Assembly (NCBI RefSeq): GCF_040054535.1
Contig: NC_090792.1
Location: 3,499,001 to 3,563,000 of the forward strand
Source: Antennarius striatus
Taxonomy: Eukaryota; Chordata; Actinopteri; Lophiiformes; Antennariidae
Length of the DNA: 64,000 nt
Reading direction: 5' to 3'
Positions 1 through 12,358 of the stretch are shown piece by piece. Below the pieces are notes generated by a model that did no database searches, had not been told where the DNA came from, and saw only the letters and a program-made list of their open reading frames with translations. The position numbers and the translations under genes were made by a program. Within the stretch, counting starts at the first letter, position 1. Every line of letters starts with the position of its first letter.

Positions 1-1149
1 CTCACCATGACATAATTTATTGAGGTAAGGTGCCGAAAGGGTCGTCCATCACTGCGTTGTAATAAAGAAAGTACACACACACGTATTATGTAGAAACAAC
101 AGACATGACACATTTCATTTAATTCTCCCACTGGTTCAGTGGGTCACAAAATTGCACCAATGATCGGGCTGCAGGAGTTTAAATCACAGTTAATATCCTA
201 TGAGGTGTCGAACACAGGAAAGCCTTCAAGTCGAGCAGCACGCTAATCTGTTGGGACCTATTCCCCAGAACCACAGACAACTAGTGCTACTTGCTAATGC
301 TAGTTTGATGACTTAAAAAAGAAAATCAATAGAATTCTCTTGTGTGTACGCCAAACATGAAGCTATAGCCATGAGCCAGTTTCATTAGATTAACAAAATA
401 TCTCATAGAAACAGCAGTTTGACACATTCAGTTTTTTAATTGACACTTTAATGAAAAAGATCTCAGTTTGTATTCGCGTAAATTTGTTAATAGAAGTTAT
501 TATTGTGCTTTAGAGGACTGGATAGGTGTTTTTATTTGACCTAATTTACCTGATTTTCTCTGGCCTGATTACATCCGAATCATGACAATAAAAGTCGTCA
601 GAGGATCAGACACCCCCGTCACACGCTGTGAAATGAACAAGATATTATTTTAATGAAGTTTACCTCCTGATTGTGTACTCATTCTCAGCTCAATAGAAGA
701 GCCTCGACTACATTTTACTTTTGTTTACAGTCACACTCTATTTCTCTCTTCTCCCGACTTCATTCATTGTTTCTCCAAAGACAGATCTTTTTTTCTTCTT
801 CTGCATATTCAAAAAAACTGACTGCATTGCCTGCAGCAACAAAAATTTCAATTAGAGCAGCATTTAAAATGAAATGGATTCTCCTCTCATCATTTTACCT
901 CCTATTATCCTCCTATTATATTATACCATAAATACCCTTCTGTTTGTCTTTTGGAGAGAAAGGTAGATAGATAGGGAGAGATACTCACTTCATTCATTAT
1001 CAGATTTTGTGTGTTCCTCTTCTAATTACATCACATCTGTTGTCTGAAATAAAAAAGAGGAGAGAGGAGGAAGAACCGGGTGAGAAAGCGGGCAGTTGAT
1101 GAAGTTACAATTATTTCAGTAGCAAAACATGGACAACCAAATGAAATAT
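1..1149. other. Gene-free left flank
   Basis: AT-rich DNA with stops in all frames and no domain-bearing reading frame. The short frames present show no family resemblance. No RNA gene or structured repeat was recognised. Confidence 0.6.
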
Positions 1150-1592
1150 AGCTGGTCCTCAGCATATGAAGACAACTGTTTGTGAGAGGTGTTTCATAAC
1201 TTGAATTGTTCATAAGTGGTGATTTATTCAATTTCAATCTATAATCAACATTTGAGGTCATTCAAATGTCATTACTACTCTAAACTACTATTCCCTAAGA
1301 CTTACCAGAGCCTTATTACTATAGTATATAAAATTACAAAATAAATAAAAATAAAATAAACAGTGATGTGTCGAAGGTACAAAGCCTGATGCTCTGAGAT
1401 GCTCACAGAGACAACAACAAACAACAACAAGAGGGAGAAGATGAGTGCTGGAGCTGTGTAAACGCAGCGGTGCTGCTCAATGGGGGTTGTGGCAGAAACA
1501 GGAACTGCAGGACAATAGTCAGATATGGTGGCGCTTTTGTTAGCGTTTCTAAATGTCCGTAAGTCGAATATTTGTAAGTTGAGGACTACCTG
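1150..1592 (-). mobile_element. Tigger/pogo-like MITE, copy A
   Basis: The right end reads, on the minus strand, CAGGTAGTCCTCAACTTAC. The left end carries a degraded inverted copy (GGTCCTCAGCAT). The body matches the element at 25131-25602 in the opposite orientation: both share the subterminal block TTTGAGGTCATT and a central stretch that translates to VVVSVSISEHQ. The CAGGTAGTCCTCRACTTA type of terminus is characteristic of nonautonomous TcMar-Tigger elements. No transposase is present. The left edge is uncertain by a few bases. Confidence 0.6.
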
Positions 1593-4394
1593 CAAATAAA
1601 GAAATACATTTTAATCCACAACATTTGTATGTTGGGGGTTGAGCGTGTCCCTTTGTTTAGATTCGAGACACATGAACCTGCAAATGCATGGTTAGGTTTT
1701 TCCAAGGTGGATTCATGAGCTGGGAGTGCCAGGACATTAAAACCAACATTTTGATGAATAGTCGATTGGTTGATTAATCCTTAAATCCTCTTGAACCTTT
1801 CAGCTAACACACCAAGTCAGAACTGTTATTTATTGTCTCGCTGTTATACACTAGTCATGGCGGCTGCAATGCTACACATGATATATTGATCTAGTTTATT
1901 ACTGTTCCGTCACACAGTTTAAATCAACTCAGCAATTATGCAGCTGTTTAAGGAGTGACAGAAGCTACAGGTGCACAACTAAATCAATAGCTCATGGTAA
2001 TTCAAGATGACTGATGACATCAAAACCTTTTGCTTTTAAACAAAAATCCATTTACCTGGCCAGAAGTCATTGGAATTCAAATATTCAGATAAATTATTAC
2101 TGTGAACAAATGAAAATGACTTTCCTGTAAAAAGATGAAAATCTGAGTCCCATCAGAAGCTGCGCTTTCCTTCAAATAAATGAAACCCCAGCTTTTGTCT
2201 GGACTGCAGCCTGATGTAATTATGAACTCTGCTTTATTAGGCAGAGTTCATAATTCATTAGGCTCTGCCTGTCAAATGACAGTCGTGTGCTAGTGTGAAA
2301 GGGCAGAGAAACACCAGTGAAGATTAGGTGAATTCCAGTGATTATGTGGAAAGAGCAGGTTGAACATAACTCATTCTTGGCAGTGAATACTCGTACTGAT
2401 GAAGTACGTAGTAGCCAACCCTATGGACACAGGAGGAAGCCTTCTGATTGATAGCCAAAGCTATTAAAGTCCACACATGAAATATTTTTCCTCTGGTGTC
2501 TTGATCCCATCAATAAGGAGCTGCCCATCAGCTCTCATCCGGCCCAGAGGCCTGATGTGCTGAGTTGGAGGCTCGTACATCAGTGACAAACATCTCAGCG
2601 TCGCTCTTCAGCTGCGGTCACACGTGGGCTGGTGGGGGCTTCATAATTAGATTCAGAGCGTGGAGGGTTTGTTGGTTTGTTTGTCTTCACTGGATCCCAT
2701 AAAACTACCCGATGGAGTGCCATGAAGCCTGTACTGGGCTTGTGAAGGGAAGAAGAATTAGCGGAGGGATCCAAACATTGTCAGGTTGACTTTTTTTTTA
2801 TGACGGGTCACATGCCACAGGGGGAATCATGTCATTGTGGAAGCAATCCAATTGGATGGATACAATTTATAGACCGATTTGTGGTGATGCTGATTTGTAA
2901 TCACTTTGGAGGACCGTTAATCTTTAATGTAGCTCCATAATTAGATCAGTTTTTTGGTCCAATGATGGCGAAAATAGCTGAACCTAATGAGGTGATATGG
3001 GTAAATAACATATTTGCTAAACATCAGCATGTTAACACTGTCATAGCGAGCATTAAAGCATGTTGGTGTTTTCATGTAGCTGCAGGAACCAGTGTGGCTC
3101 AAGACTGAAACACTCCCCCGTGAGAGTCAACTGAATAAAACGTGTGAAAGCAATAAATCTCTTTCTGTGTATAAATATTTTAGGAGGAATTACTCTAGTA
3201 TGCTAAACTCTACTCAGTCATGCGTAGCGGAGCTCATCCTTTCTCCACATACATTTTACTCCTGTTACTTAGGCTGACCTCATTTTCAACTTCCATTTCA
3301 TTCCCAAGTCACTCTTCCATGTGCTTCCTTCTGTTTCTCCATTGCACTCTATTCCATCCTTTTCCATCCCATAAATCATTTTAACTGTGAGAAAAAATAG
3401 ACATACTGTATATACCCTCCCCCCCACCCCTCCATGATGTCTCTGAAAGTCTATGGAAAAGAGCTAATCCTGCTATTGTGTCAAATGAATTGTGTAGGGA
3501 ATTGTCCATACATCACACGTTCAGTCCGGTCTTTATTGTCTTACAACTGCTTGCAGTGGAAATATGTCATGACCGTTTTACAAATGCGTTGGTGCCTCAG
3601 AATAATTTAAATGATAAATTGTTATCGCTGATCCTTTCATGTAAAACCTCGTTACAGAAATATTAAATATACATATATTTAAAGTATAAACACACATGTG
3701 AAATATTTGACAGGAAAGAAGCTGGAATGAGAAACAGGCTCAAATCATTTGTCTAGTTTTAGCAGCCTTTTGGCTCATTTTTCCTCCTCGTGGCTGATTT
3801 ATTCTGTAAGTTCAGGCAGGAAACAGGGAAAGACTGTCAGCAATTCTGAATACAGCAATCATACTGCAGAAGAATAGCTCTGCTCTGTTTAAGGTAAGGG
3901 TTGAGGCATCATGCTCCCTAAGCTCGAAAATAGCTGTTTTGTTCTCTTTGTCCTGTGGAGTAAGTCATTAACGAAGCCAAGGTTAGCGGCTCACCTCTCA
4001 CTGGGAGCAATCACGGCCAAAGTTCCTGCGTCATGAGTTCTTTGATGTGTCATGTAAGCCTTATTAGAATGACATTACAACATCCCTAATTGTTTGAGTT
4101 CAAAGCTCAAACCACGAAAAAGGATGATGTTCACTTTGCAGCTGCTCTATATTGACAAAGACGATGTCAAAGTCGACTGTCAGGCGTTTTAAAGTTGTGC
4201 TGAGGTTTTTATTCAGAGTTTCTGTCTTTCTGCTCAGAGAGACGCTCAAAGAGCTGCTTCTGTTGTGATCAGACACCCGCGTTACAATTTATAAATCCTC
4301 ATGCAGAAAGATTAAATGAATCAATGTTAAAATCAGATTGATTCAATCATGACTGAGAATCAGAATGCTCTAAAGTGTTTTTTAGAGAATCTGC
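1593..4394. other. Gene-free region, possible conserved noncoding DNA
   Basis: No coding frame was recognised. The interval 2150-2300 contains homeodomain-like TAATTA cores, a perfect hairpin and a CTGTC-AAAT-GACAG palindrome. This is the kind of composition seen in regulatory elements, but conservation cannot be tested here. Confidence 0.35.
2218..2255. repeat. Perfect 15-bp hairpin
   Basis: The arm AATTATGAACTCTGC (2218-2232) is followed by an 8-nt loop (2233-2240) and its exact reverse complement (2241-2255). The stem is too short for a typical microRNA precursor. The function is unknown. Confidence 0.8.
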
Positions 4395-4589
4395 TGAAAG
4401 CTGAAATTCCAACAAGAACAGATCTAAAATGTGGTCAATGCTGTTACCTCCACAGAGGAAGCTCCAAGACAGATCCGTTAGATCTTGATAGTGATCTGGA
4501 TTCTTTGCCAGAGGGGTAAAAATGTTGTGATTGCCCCTATTTAGAGGCAATTCACTGACATTCGTCCATCTTCTTGTGGACGAGATGAT

Positions 4590-4930
4590 CGCAATCATCT
4601 CTACCCTTTACAATCGTCTGGTCTGTAGCCGCTAATCCGACATGCTGGTCACGGGTCTGCTGGAGCTTTAGCTGGCAATGGGTGAGAGGTGGGGTACACC
4701 TCAGATGAGACGCCAGCTCATCGTGGGGTGACAAGATGACATGCAAAAAAATAAGCAAACAACCATACATGCTCACACTCACACATACGGTCAATTTGGA
4801 GCCATTAAGACACCTTAGAGAGGTGTTGTGGAGATGGGAGGAAGTCAGAGAACCCGGATAAAACCCACACAGACACGGGGAGAACATAAAAACCCAGAGG
4901 CAACGGCGCTACATGCTGCACCGCCATGCT
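4590..4930 (-). repeat. Common teleost interspersed repeat (SINE-like)
   Basis: The segment contains the familiar fish repeat phrases GGTCACGGGTCTGCTGGAG, GGAGAACATAAAAACCCAGAG and CACCGCCATGCTGCCC, in that order. Many teleost genomes carry thousands of copies of this repeat, often in the reverse orientation with a tRNA-like head. This copy is diverged. A partial relative lies at 26724-26830 and a shorter scrap near 42390. The family name is uncertain. Confidence 0.6.
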
Positions 4931-7900
4931 GCCCATTGTTGTGACATTTGAACTCAGCTGAAACCACGCAGGTGTCAAATCCAACATATCGTCCAAAGTT
5001 ACAGAGAAAGATCCCCGAAGAAATCCGCCGTTGGGTTTACTTTGACTTCGACGAGATCTTCACGTGTCCTGCAGCACTCGTAAAAGACTGAGCAGCCCAG
5101 CGCATTAACAATGTGTGAGCTTCCCGCCTCATGTAAGGGCACGCCGGTTCTCCATGGGTCTACAGAAACATGCGTGTGTGTGTGTGTGGGGGGGGGCATG
5201 CTGGTCTGCACTGGTGTAGTTCGCTGTGAGGGTTGTGTTTCTGAGTGCAGAGCAGATCGAGCTGCTGGGGGCGACCAGATGGAGGAAGTCCTCCACCACT
5301 CTGCCTGCTAATGAGAACAGAATAGCCAGAAGACACAGGCAGATGCTACACTGACACTTCAAAAAATCCTTTCTGATACGCAGGATTCATTTTCACTCAT
5401 GGCCTGACCATACCGATGCTGCTGGCAGCTAATACTTCAAGGGTTAACCTGATTGATCAGAAATGCATTGATTATAGGGTGCACAACCCATCCGAAATAC
5501 AGGAGGGCACACCATCACATCATCAGCATCACTTGGATTTCAATTTGTGATACGTCACACCTAACAGGTTACGATGTCCATGTTCAAGCACATGAATCCC
5601 ACATCTCTTCATGTTACATATTATGGGTCTCATTCCTGTTTACGCTCCGTCCTTTTCTTTCCTTCACACTGGAGACGTTGGGCCCTCCCTACTTCTACGG
5701 AATTAGATTTAACTTGGCACATTGCTCCTGCTCATAAATCATTTGCTTTATCATTTCTCCAACCTCAATAAAACTCCTCTAAATGGAAATACGCTGCCAT
5801 TGTCGCTGGAGCCTACATTACAAGAATAACCACATAAATCATGTTTGGTTAAAAACCCACCGCTGTAACTTAGCATCATGTTGTGTAGCCTGATCAGAAG
5901 CACATACGAGAAAAGGCAGCGAGTTTTCCTGCCCTGACCCAACTGATGACCATCTGCCACCTGTCCACAAGCGAGCTGGCAGCTTAATCAGAGACAACAC
6001 GTGTCTACAGGGAACGTCTTACAAGTCTGACTGTGTTAGTGTGTGTGTAGAAGAAGAAAGGACAGGAGGGATTATATTTAGATCCACAATCTGGCATGGG
6101 GCTGTATGGAAGATGGGGGTTACATAAATGATTAATATGCTCAATTATAACAGTGAGACTGAGGTGTGAAATTACTCCCTCATTTAAATCAAATTGCATT
6201 TAATTTAATCTTCTCTTAAAGTTAAAATATTAATTTTTTAATTCCATATGCAGCTTTCCAAATGGCGTTAAAATCTACAAATCTTCTGCATCCATCTAGA
6301 ATGTATTTAAGTTGTAAGTCTCTCCTTTAATAATGAATACCAGGTGATGCAGAGAAAAGAATTATATATTATTATATATGTCTCACACATGTAGTGAGAG
6401 ATTGTACGGTATGGTGTGTGGGCCTCAAAGCACAAAAGAACCAATCAGCTGAAACAAAAACTTAATTTAGAGTTGGCATATCAGGAGAAGTTCCAAAAGA
6501 AAGAAGGACTCCACTGCTGCACCATTTATCACAGAGAAGAGCGTTAGGGTGGTCAGAGCAGCTCGACCACCCCTCAGGTCGAGCAAAACGTGACCCAAAG
6601 ATCCACCTCTATCAGCGGAGTGGTCTTTATTAGTGCAGAGGTACTGAGTTCATACTTTTCCCTTGTTTATCTTGTTCCTCTTCTCTCTCTTCCCACCACC
6701 CCCGGTTCGTTAGGCGCGGGATGTTGATGAAATGACCAATCTGGCCTGGCCTGGAGTGGACGCAGCCATGAGGGGCTGAAGCTTTCTGAAGCTGATTAGG
6801 ATAGTGTGGAGGTGGGCTCTCTGAGGACCTCAGAGAAGGACACGCTTCATTAGGACCGGGCAGATGGCCGAACAGCCGAGTGATGGTCGGGAAGGGTTGA
6901 GGGCTCCGAGGTGAGCAATCACAGGGGCAGCTCTACCTGCGGAAAGCAGAAAAACAGCATCCAGGTTACAGACGAGCCTGGAGTTTGAAATCATCCTGAT
7001 GGATTTTATATTGAAATAAAAATGAATCGCTGCAGATCGTACAAGACAAGCAAATCTCAAGACACCAGTAAACTAATGCAGCTTTGATAAATCTGTCAGA
7101 AAACAGGACCGCCGCACAGGAAAAGAAAAGCTGTTCAGTTCGACAGCCGCCCTCATTAAACACACAAGACGCCATCGCCCCAATCCAGTTTGAGTTCTGG
7201 GCTTTAGAGACAGCAGGGGGAGGATCACCGTATCTGAACAACACCTGACACCGTTGGATCGGGGGAGCGGGGGCTCATGAACAGGTGAGAGAGTATCGCA
7301 GGGACATCTGTCAAAGAGTAAGACACAAGGAAAGATGGACAGAGGTTCACCACCAAGATGGTTTCTGGAGTCCAACAAATCTTTTGTCCATACACATTAG
7401 TAAGGAATTTGATTCCACCAATAATCCATTATGTCATCAGAAGATTCGAAGAATCTGGAGAAATGTTGGCAAGTTACTGGGGAAGGACAAAAAAATCAAC
7501 ATGGAAACAGCCCTCAATCAGACAGGAATGAGTTAAAACTCTTTGTGATCCCAGGAAACAAATGACCACATGGGCTCATGGGATAGTAAATCCTTACTAT
7601 CCCAGTGTTTTGGCGTCATGTGATCAGGATTTCTTTATTTCCAGCCCCATAGAAACTCTTTGTGGGGGGGGGGTTCACTTCGTTCAATTACAGGAGTGGC
7701 CCTCTCAGGGGCCAGCGTCTAAATAGCAGGGAAAAGTGGGGGTCACACAGGCTCAAACCCACTTCTACTGCCAAATTCCACTTTGCGATAGCGTTGTTCA
7801 TCATTTACTCAGTAGAGTGCACTCCGATATATTTCACCAGACGTTGACAGGTTGACAGCGCTGCCCACTATTTCAGCAACGTGCGTCTTTGTCCTCCTCA

Positions 7901-9060
7901 GAAGTTGAAATGAGTTACAGACTGAGCGCCTGCCTGTGTGACGGATGTCACGTTGTTTATGACTCATTTTAGACAGAGATGAACCTGTGAGGGTTGGGAA
8001 CGGGACCTTCTTATCCATCACCTTCTAATTACTACACATTGAGCTCTGGCCCATCAAATGAGATTTACTTCATCTTAGCTTTGCTGGAACTTATCAAACA
8101 GAGATGCTTCACTTTCTTAACTCCTTCAGGACTGCTCATATTTATTTGCATATCAACCAGCTTGTTGTGGACTCACACGTTACGTGTATGCTTCATGCTG
8201 ATAACATGTATATAAAATATGATTACGTCTTTCAAGGTGATGTTTTTGCCAGGGTTGATTGGTTTGTCTGTTATTGGGATTGGGTGACAACTACTTGACA
8301 GATTATCCAGGAACTTGGGCTTGTGGGTAGACAGAGTGGATTGAACATCATATATTTTAACTGCTTGGGAGGGTCTCGTGTTTTATTTTTATTTTGCTGC
8401 TGGTAAGTAATTTACATGGTGTAATTTAAATTTACATTAAATATATATTTGACTTAAATTACTGCTGAATTTCTACTGGACTAAACACATTTTAGTCCAT
8501 GTGTGTAATCACCAGAATCCTCTCACAAAAGACGACCTTCCAGGCTAACATTTTCAATTAATTTGACACCCGACTCCAAACCACGCTGGATGTTTATTGT
8601 CATGGAAAACCTCTTGATTCCTCTTTCATGTTCATGCCAACACTGAACAATGTAGCTATTAGAAGTCCAGCCCTACCCAGTCTTTGCTTCTTCACCCGGG
8701 CTAATCCTTCTCAGCCGTGTCATCAGCCACCACCACCAGCTGTGTCTGGATTACCAAGGGGCAGTAGCATAAAGTTTTGAAGATTGGGTTAGGGTCTTGT
8801 CAGAATCAATCGTGATGATCTGGTGATTCATTTTGCTCCATTACCTCGTGTTTGATTGACTTACGGTGTCTTTGAGGTTGCTTCCATCTTTCAGGGTGCT
8901 TTCATAAGTCTTTCCACGGCTCTGGATTCCTTGCTTTTGAACTGTTGGAATCTCAGACCCTTTCAATACCAGAGATGCTCTTTTTTGGGGGGTTTTTTGT
9001 TGCTTTTTTTTATTTATCCAGGATGCTTAGGATCCTGGACTTCCCTCCACTACATTGCAT
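4931..9060. other. Gene-free region
   Basis: No exon or domain was recognised on either strand. It contains short (TG)n and G-run tracts near 5175-5197 and a G run at 7662-7672. Short open frames here have no recognisable motifs. Confidence 0.55.
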
Positions 9061-9300
9061 CTATGACCATGTGACGGTAAATCCCGTCTTCAGTCTATTC
9101 ATGTGTGACATCACAAGCTTCACAATGACTAATGCTACCTGGTAGTGTTCCAGTACCTTTTGGATCAGCTCGTGAGGTAGAGTTGGATGTGCTTCAGCAA
9201 AATCCAGCCACATGACTGAGTGGTGCACACAATCCAATCCAATCCAATCCAATACAGCGATGTTGATACTCTTCACTTCCTGAAAGCCCTCGCTGATCAA
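9061..9300 (-). pseudogene. LINE reverse-transcriptase fragment
   Basis: The minus strand encodes a stretch with MWLDFAEAHPTLPHELI followed by QKVLEHYQV. This resembles the reverse-transcriptase segment (LDF..AY..VPH.LI...L) of non-LTR retrotransposons of the R2/NeSL-like type that are common in fish. The catalytic FADD box is not found downstream, and the frame ends at a stop after about 80 codons. It is an isolated, decayed fragment with no neighbouring LINE body recognised. The first 28 or so codons do not match the family. Confidence 0.5.
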
Positions 9301-11052
9301 TGTGATGATGCATGTGAAAAAAACACTTCAGTAGCACTGATTCATCATAAGAATCGGATTTCACTCAGTAGAATTGCACTCCTATAACATGATTGCAATC
9401 AAGAGGGATATTGTAAAAAATGAAGGCAGAACAATATATTTTTTGTGTCGTCTACAAAGGAGATACCCACAGTTGCCAGTCCCCATAAGCAGTAAACGAA
9501 GCCCTCAAGCATTCGGCCAATCAGCTGCCTACTTGTCTCACTTCTTTTCAGTTTCACAATGTGTGGGATCTTTTTTTTTTTGTTTTTCATTTTTGGATTT
9601 GCAGAAATGTCAGAAACTGACTCTTGAGCCTTTGACAAAGGCAATTTATTCGAGTTTGCATAACTTAATTTCCACAAGTATACCTGTATTAATATGAAGC
9701 TCAACAAAGACCATGAAACCAGGTCCATTACTCATCATCTTGTCCATCAGAGCCTGAGTGAATCTCCTTTAACACTTCTATCAAGCTGGATCTCATATTC
9801 TGGTATTTTGATGAATCACCCTTTCTGTCCTTTACTGCTGTTCTTTTCATTTTTGTGAAGCTAGTCATAAACTAATTTTTCTCTCCTGTCTTTTCTGTTG
9901 TAGATTTTCCTGCCTTCCAATATTAATAAAAAAATATATTAATATTTTTTTAGTGTGTTCACATGTCACACTCTGAGCCTGTACAGTTTGTTGTTCATCC
10001 CCCAGCTGCCATTATGAGTGTGTGTCACTTCACGATCTGCTCCCACCCTCGCATTTTTCAGTCGCCCACCGTCTGTGCATCCATCACTGTCTCCAGATGC
10101 ACTGTTATCATTTTGCATATCAAAAATCTGTGTCTTTGCTCACTGCAAGTGTTTGCTGAAGAAGAGGAAACTATTAAGCTGTTGTGTGTTCTTTTTTGTT
10201 GTTTCTCTGTTTGCGTGCTCCTCTGAAGAGAATTTATAATATTGTGTGTATGTGCGTGTGCATGGAATAAGATCAGAGAGGAGCAGCTGAAGCAGAGCTT
10301 TGTGGTCGTATCAGCGTGAAGCAGGCAGGTCTTTGTCAGCACCAGGGAGAATAATGTCTAAATGGAACCACCTGAAACACACGGTGGAGAGGGTGGAAAG
10401 ATTCAAAAAAGTGTTTACGTAATTGGCCTCTTAATGAACTATCATAAATTAATATGGCTGCAGTTTATATAGTGAGAAGGTGTTTATCTCTCCGTTACAG
10501 TCGGTCCTATTTTGAGCAGATGTTCAATGTGCTGATGTGGATAAAAGCACAAGTAAAGGAAACATGAAACACAATTTAAAAAAAAAAAAAAAAGCAGACA
10601 AAGACTTCTGACAAAACAAAAGACAAAAAGAATCTTTTAGACAAAAGATTTGACTGAAAGACAAATTAATTCAGTTTAATTAATATTAGATACGGTCATT
10701 CCAGTGTGAAATAAAGCAACTCAGATGATTGACAGCAATACGCTTTTGTTCATAAAAGATGCGTTCAGCAGAAATTTTTTTGTGTTTTTTTTTTTCATTT
10801 GAATCGTGTGAATTTTTTCAGATCAGGACGAGAAAGATTCTTGTCTTTCTCTTTGTTGTTCACTCTCATCTCTCTGAAATCAGGGCGTGAACAGTTACTT
10901 GTCACTCTGATAGTAAAAGTAGCACAACTTTGTACAAACGCCTCCTTTGTGGAAGAGACAGATTGGACTGATTCAGAGGGAGAACTGTGGAATCAGAGAG
11001 AACCCTTCTGAGGTACCGTCGGAGTATGTGTAGTGTGTAGATTATGACCATC
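9301..11052. other. Gene-free region
   Basis: No gene was recognised. It includes a run of A at about 10578-10593 and AT-rich stretches. A 109-codon open frame on the minus strand (9399-9728) has no family features. Confidence 0.5.
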
Positions 11053-11104
11053 TATCCATCCATCCATCCATCCATCCATCCATCCATCCATCCATCCATC
11101 CATC
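11053..11104. repeat. (ATCC)n microsatellite
   Basis: About 12 tandem CCAT units, separated by 7 bases from the (ATCT)n array that follows. Confidence 0.95.
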
Positions 11105-11111
11105 GCAGGGC

Positions 11112-11260
<149 letters not shown>

Positions 11261-11392
11261 CAGTCACTCACAATCTGATGGTTAGTCTAGTCAGAGTTAG
11301 TAATAATTCTACTGGTTGACAGAACTACAGCGCTTCCAATCCAGGAAATTTCCACACCGTTTTATTGTGACGTCTATTAATGATAACAACGA

Positions 11393-12358
11393 CAGTGACC
11401 CCCTCGTTACTCGCGGTTAATGCGTTCCAGGAACCACTCGCAAAAACGAAAATTCCGCAATACAGCAACAAACTATTTATTTTATTATTTACGGTAATTT
11501 AAATGTTTATGAACCCTCCCCATACTGATATTAAACCACCTTCCATCTGTATTACCTTTTCCCACACTCTTATCGACTGTTTAAAGCACTTTTGTTTCTC
11601 ATGGAAGTGCGTTCCGAGACTAACAGAACAGAGCGCACTTCCGATTATTGTCAGCCAATAGAATTCCAATAATATCACATGACTACCTACTAAAAATCTG
11701 CATTGAGGGATTACTGTATTCACTTCATGTATTCAGCCTTGGTGCTCGCTTCAGAGCTCAGCCCACCGATGAGCGGCCTGACTGTAAAAAAGGCTGATGC
11801 TAAGCGGAACGAGAGAAACGGAAGGAGACAAGGAAGAGGAAGGAAACAGATGACGCCACGGAGACGAGTGGAGCGGGAGCAGAAGAAGAAGAAAGACGCT
11901 GATGCGGCTTGAAGAGATGACCACTTAGAGACGGGAGGAAACACGAGACAAGTCACACCACAAAGAATCTAGAGCAATGAAATACTGTAATCCCTCGCGC
12001 ATTCAAGCTGCAAGATGCCCAGCTTCACCTCATCGCGGATTTTTAGTAGGTAGTCACGTGATACCGTACGCGCATTCTATTGGCTGACGGCATCCGGAAG
12101 TGCGCTGCGTTCCAAGACTCATGGAACGCAGCGCACTTCCTTGTATTAAAGAAACACTTAAAAGCATTTTAAAAAATCTATAAGACTGTGGGAAAAGGAA
12201 ATAAAGATATGAGGTGGTTTAATATCAGTACGGAGAGGGTTCATAAACGTTTAAATTACCGTAAATGATAAAATAAATAGTTTGTCGCTATATTGTGGAA
12301 TTTTGTTGTTTGCGGGTGGTCCTGGAACGCATTACCCATGAGTAACGAGGGCTTACTG
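11393..12358. mobile_element. Fold-back pair of Tigger-like MITEs
   Basis: Two related arms, 11393-11716 and 11985-12358, lie in opposite orientation around a 268-bp spacer. Each arm has its own CAGTRA-CCCTCG / AGGGATTACTG-type ends and shares internal blocks such as ACGGTAATTTAAA and TATGAACCCTC. Both inner ends abut TA, as expected for TcMar insertion. Both outer ends abut GA. The spacer has a lysine/arginine-rich open frame with no recognised domain. A solo copy of the same family lies at 36981-37327. Either two MITEs inserted in opposite orientation, or this is one composite fold-back element. Confidence 0.65.
12096..12140. repeat. Perfect 19-bp hairpin inside the MITE arm
   Basis: GGAAGTGCGCTGCGTTCCA, a 7-nt loop, then its exact reverse complement. 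A slightly imperfect version is at about 37168-37212 in the solo MITE copy, and a more decayed one lies in the first arm near 11605-11645. Confidence 0.85.
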
